Source: Anoxybacteroides rupiense
Lineage (GTDB): Bacteria; Bacillota; Bacilli; Bacillales; Anoxybacillaceae
Length of the DNA stretch: 64,000 nucleotides
NCBI RefSeq assembly: GCF_014196195.1
Contig: NZ_JACIDF010000006.1
Coordinates: forward strand, 1 to 64,000
Direction of reading: 5' to 3'
Every line of letters starts with the position of its first letter. Position 1 is the first letter of the stretch. The position numbers were made by a program, and so were the translations under genes. Under the pieces are notes generated by a model, which was not told the origin of the DNA, ran no database searches, and was given only the letters and a program-made list of their open reading frames with translations. Positions 61,571-64,000 of this stretch are shown here, in pieces.

Positions 61571-62918
61571 CATGATGATTGTATTTTTTTTGGATCAGTA
61601 CGAGCCGGCATGAAAGAAAGATTGCGCCAGCAGCCAATCCAGTAATTAATCCGATCCAGTATCCGAACGCTCGGGCAGCGGTAAAATTGGCGAGAATATA
61701 TCCGACTGGCAATCCGATAGCCCAGTATGATAAGAAAGCAGCAATAAACGTGGCATTTACATCCTTATATCCCCGTAGTGCTCCTTGGATAGGGGCAGCT
61801 ACTGCATCAGAAAACTGGAAAAAGATTGCATAAAGTAAAAATTGTTTGGTTAACAGCAGCACTTCTTGTTCACTTGTATATAAAGCGGCCACTTCGCCGC
61901 GGAAGAAATAAAGCAGCAAAGAAGTAATGACAGCAATGGCGACCGCCATTCCAACACCAAGTGCGCTATATTGCTTAGCATCGCGCTGCCGCTTTGCCCC
62001 GACTTCAAAACCCACGGCAATGGTTAAAGCCATAGAAACGCTTAGGGGAATCATATAAAGGAGTGATGCAAAATTGATGGCACTTTGGTGCGCAGCAATG
62101 GTCATTGTACCGAATTCGCTCATTAGTAAAGTTACAGCGGAAAAGATACTGGTTTCAAAAAAAATCGAAAATCCGATGGGAATTCCTATTTTCAGTAGTT
62201 CCTTCCATGCCAAAAGGGACAGCCGATATAATCTCTGAAAAATGTGATATCGCGAAAAGCGTTTTAATTTGTAAACCATAAAAAAAGAAAGACAACAGCA
62301 AAACCAATATGTAATGGCTGTAGCGTATCCCGCTCCGACACCACCTAATTTTGGAAAACCTAAGCGTCCGTAGATCAGCAAATAGTTAAACACAATATTA
62401 ACGGGCAAAGCGGATAACGTAATCAACATGGTGATTTTCGTTTGACCGAGCGCGTCCATAAAGCAGCGAAGAACATAATAAATGAACAGCGGCACAATTC
62501 CCCAAGCAAGAGCGAATAAATAGCGGGAAGCAATGGCTTGCACGCTGCTTTCTAGTTTCATGCTTGTCAAGAGTCTCTCCACTCCTAGTGCGCCGATCAA
62601 AAGCACGAAGACAGCGATGGTAGCAGCTAAATAAACCGCTTGAATGACATAATAGGGAATTTGCTCATGCCGTTGGGCGCCAAGATGTTGAGAGATAATG
62701 GGGGTTAGGGCTAATAGGATTCCACTAATTCCAGTAAAGACAGGGACCCAAATATTTGAACCGATGGCTACTCCAGCTAAATCTTGGGCGCTGGCATGCC
62801 CCGACATGGTCACATCAGCAAAATTCATGGCATAAAGGCCGATTTGAGTGACGAAAACTGGAAAGAGAAGATGAAAAAATTGAATCATTTTTTGCTTGAG
62901 AGTAAAAGTTTGTTCCAT
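61548..62918 (-). CDS. MATE-family efflux transporter (NorM/YojI-like)
   Basis: 456 residues with 12 membrane helices in two halves. 'FPVFVTQIGLYAMNFADVTM' in helix 1 and 'GALRGYKDVNATFIAAFLSY' in the second half are typical of NorM-type members, which expel cationic drugs in exchange for Na+ or protons. GGGAGGGAC precedes the ATG. A structured leader lies upstream (62940-62989). Confidence 0.94.
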   Translation of the reverse strand: MEQTFTLKQKMIQFFHLLFPVFVTQIGLYAMNFADVTMSGHASAQDLAGVAIGSNIWVPVFTGISGILLALTPIISQHLGAQRHEQIPYYVIQAVYLAATIAVFVLLIGALGVERLLTSMKLESSVQAIASRYLFALAWGIVPLFIYYVLRCFMDALGQTKITMLITLSALPVNIVFNYLLIYGRLGFPKLGGVGAGYATAITYWFCCCLSFFMVYKLKRFSRYHIFQRLYRLSLLAWKELLKIGIPIGFSIFFETSIFSAVTLLMSEFGTMTIAAHQSAINFASLLYMIPLSVSMALTIAVGFEVGAKRQRDAKQYSALGVGMAVAIAVITSLLLYFFRGEVAALYTSEQEVLLLTKQFLLYAIFFQFSDAVAAPIQGALRGYKDVNATFIAAFLSYWAIGLPVGYILANFTAARAFGYWIGLITGLAAGAIFLSCRLVLIQKKYNHHEKATEEA

Positions 62919-62939
62919 AAAAGTCCCTCCCTCTTAGTG

Positions 62940-62989
62940 ACGAAGCGGTATCAATCGCACAGGGGCCTTTACTTGATGGGCTGCTTCGT
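62940..62989 (-). promoter_or_regulatory. Structured leader upstream of the MATE gene
   Basis: Nested pairing: ACGAAGC (62940-62946) with GCTTCGT (62983-62989), and inside it ATCAA (62950-62954) with TTGAT (62973-62977), separated by a GC-rich loop CACAGGGGCC. It lies 20 bases before the ATG on the minus strand. I do not recognise a known riboswitch. Confidence 0.4.
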
Positions 62990-63195
62990 TAGTGTGATGG
63001 TTGCAATATCAATGCTTCAATGAAATTGCTGGAAATAGACCTTGCAGATTAAAGGATTTTTGAGAAAGTCAACGGGCGAACAACATCGCTTTCCGACAGA
63101 TTCGCGAATCTATGGAGTAGCTGTTGTTTCATTGGCCGATAAAAAGCGGCCGAAAAATCATGAAAAATAAACAAAATAAGAAACTACCCCCCATG

Positions 63196-64000
63196 TTAAG
63201 AGGCAGCTTCCCGTTGATTGATCGGCAATTCAATGATAAAGCATGTTCCGTCTTCGCCGCTTTGCACTTTCATTGTGCCTTTATGCAATTCCACAATTTT
63301 TCTTGAGAGAGAAAGACCAAGTCCTGTTCCCGCTTCTTTTGTTGAGAAAAATGGATCAAAAATATGCTCAATAATCGTCGGCGGAATTCCTGGACCGTTA
63401 TCTTGAAAATAAATTTGCACAATATTATTGTGCAGCTTGCTCGAAATAGCAATGCATAATGTTCTTTCTGTCTTTGCTTCAATCGCGTTGCGAAATAAAT
63501 TGAGAAATACCTGCAGCAATTGATTTTTATCGGCTTCGACATCGTACATACCCAATCGTTCATCTAAATCAAAATGAACTTTAATATTGTGAAGCAGCGC
63601 TTCGCTTTGCAGTAGAATGCCTAAATCTTCAGTGATAAACTGATTAATGTTGATGTTATTTGTTTTTACTTCCGCTGGTTTAGCGATGTTTAGAAAGTCG
63701 GTGATAATGCCGTTTGCCCGATCCAGTTCGGGAATCAGCAGCTTATCAATCAGCGCAATAATTTTATCTGGAAGATCGTTTTTAAAAAATTGCAAATATC
63801 CCCGTACAGTCGTAAGCGGGTTGCGAATCTCATGAGCAATTCCAGCTGCAATGCGTCCTGCTACGGCCAGTTTTTCTGTTTCCTTCATCAAGTTAAGCGA
63901 CTGAAACATGCTGATAACCCGTTTAATCGATCCATCGGCGTTATGAATCAAACGCGTATTTATAATGCCGTAATAGCGGTCAAGCACTTCCTGATTATAA
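63196..64000 (-). CDS. Sporulation-type sensor histidine kinase, C-terminal part (5' end outside window)
   Basis: The frame is open to the window edge (reading YNQEVLDRYYG upstream of the first listed start). It begins in a PAS-like domain, then an H-box AGIAHEIRNPLTTVRGYLQF, N-box NLFRNAIEA, G1 DNGPGIPP and G2 GTGLGLSLS. This is a complete kinase core of the KinA/KinB/KinE type, which phosphorylates Spo0F at the start of sporulation. Which kinase it is cannot be decided without the sensor part. Confidence 0.92.
   Translation of the reverse strand, partial: YNQEVLDRYYGIINTRLIHNADGSIKRVISMFQSLNLMKETEKLAVAGRIAAGIAHEIRNPLTTVRGYLQFFKNDLPDKIIALIDKLLIPELDRANGIITDFLNIAKPAEVKTNNININQFITEDLGILLQSEALLHNIKVHFDLDERLGMYDVEADKNQLLQVFLNLFRNAIEAKTERTLCIAISSKLHNNIVQIYFQDNGPGIPPTIIEHIFDPFFSTKEAGTGLGLSLSRKIVELHKGTMKVQSGEDGTCFIIELPINQREAAS

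Overview
The window looks like a chromosomal stretch of an endospore-forming, probably thermophilic Bacillaceae of the Geobacillus/Parageobacillus/Anoxybacillus kind. This rests on many sporulation genes (SspN, Tlp, YjcZ-type proteins, Spo0M, YodL, a lysine 2,3-aminomutase cluster), Bacillus-type gene order (xpt-pbuX; ypbQ-ypbR-ypbS; yneN-sspN-tlp-yneP-yneQ/yneR; yodT-yodS-yodR-yodQ-yodP-kamA-yokU-yozE-yodN-yozD), a ba3-type cytochrome oxidase, and G+C that is moderate in the core genes. The species is an inference.

Positions 1-14034 are an accessory array of orphan Rhs (YD-repeat) C-terminal tips, each followed by a small AT-rich gene that is probably its immunity gene. Seven Rhs-linked tips and two tips without any Rhs core are visible. 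Toxin types include two near-identical PD-(D/E)XK-like nucleases, a DUF4258/BECR-like domain, an HVDVNR-type domain with an Imm32-like partner, and two GIY-YIG nucleases with Imm26-like partners. The two GIY-YIG tips are broken by different mutations (an in-frame amber codon and a one-base frameshift), while both immunity genes are open. The first part is a tandem duplication of about 2.25 kb. Positions 14126-16735 hold a degenerate gene fragment, a small membrane protein, a secreted YiiX/NlpC-P60-like protein with a 3' frameshift, a membrane-anchored protein, and what looks like the 3' end of an IS200/IS605-family element.

From 16.7 kb on the content is ordinary Bacillaceae chromosome. It runs: a flavin amine oxidase; the three-gene ba3-type oxidase; a guanine riboswitch controlling xpt-pbuX; YebC; an alkylpyrone synthase/methyltransferase pair next to a two-headed bacterial dynamin; a rhodanese; a run of spore and housekeeping genes (thioredoxin-like YneN, FbpB-like, SspN, Tlp, thioesterases, YneR); CorA; DUF502; an FAD-dependent dehydrogenase; and a lone bioB under a probable BirA operator.

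The 41-48 kb block is the lysine/beta-lysine operon (aminotransferase, two CoA-transferase subunits, M20 peptidase, beta-lysine acetyltransferase, KamA, YokU). After it come small Yoz/Yod proteins, a DUF2515 protein, a protein kinase overlapping spo0M, YodL, deoD, the D,D-carboxypeptidase YodJ, a methyltransferase, a cation diffusion facilitator, a second CorA, RarD, two YjcZ-type peptides, a MATE exporter and the 3' part of a sporulation-type histidine kinase. I saw no tRNA, rRNA or CRISPR array.
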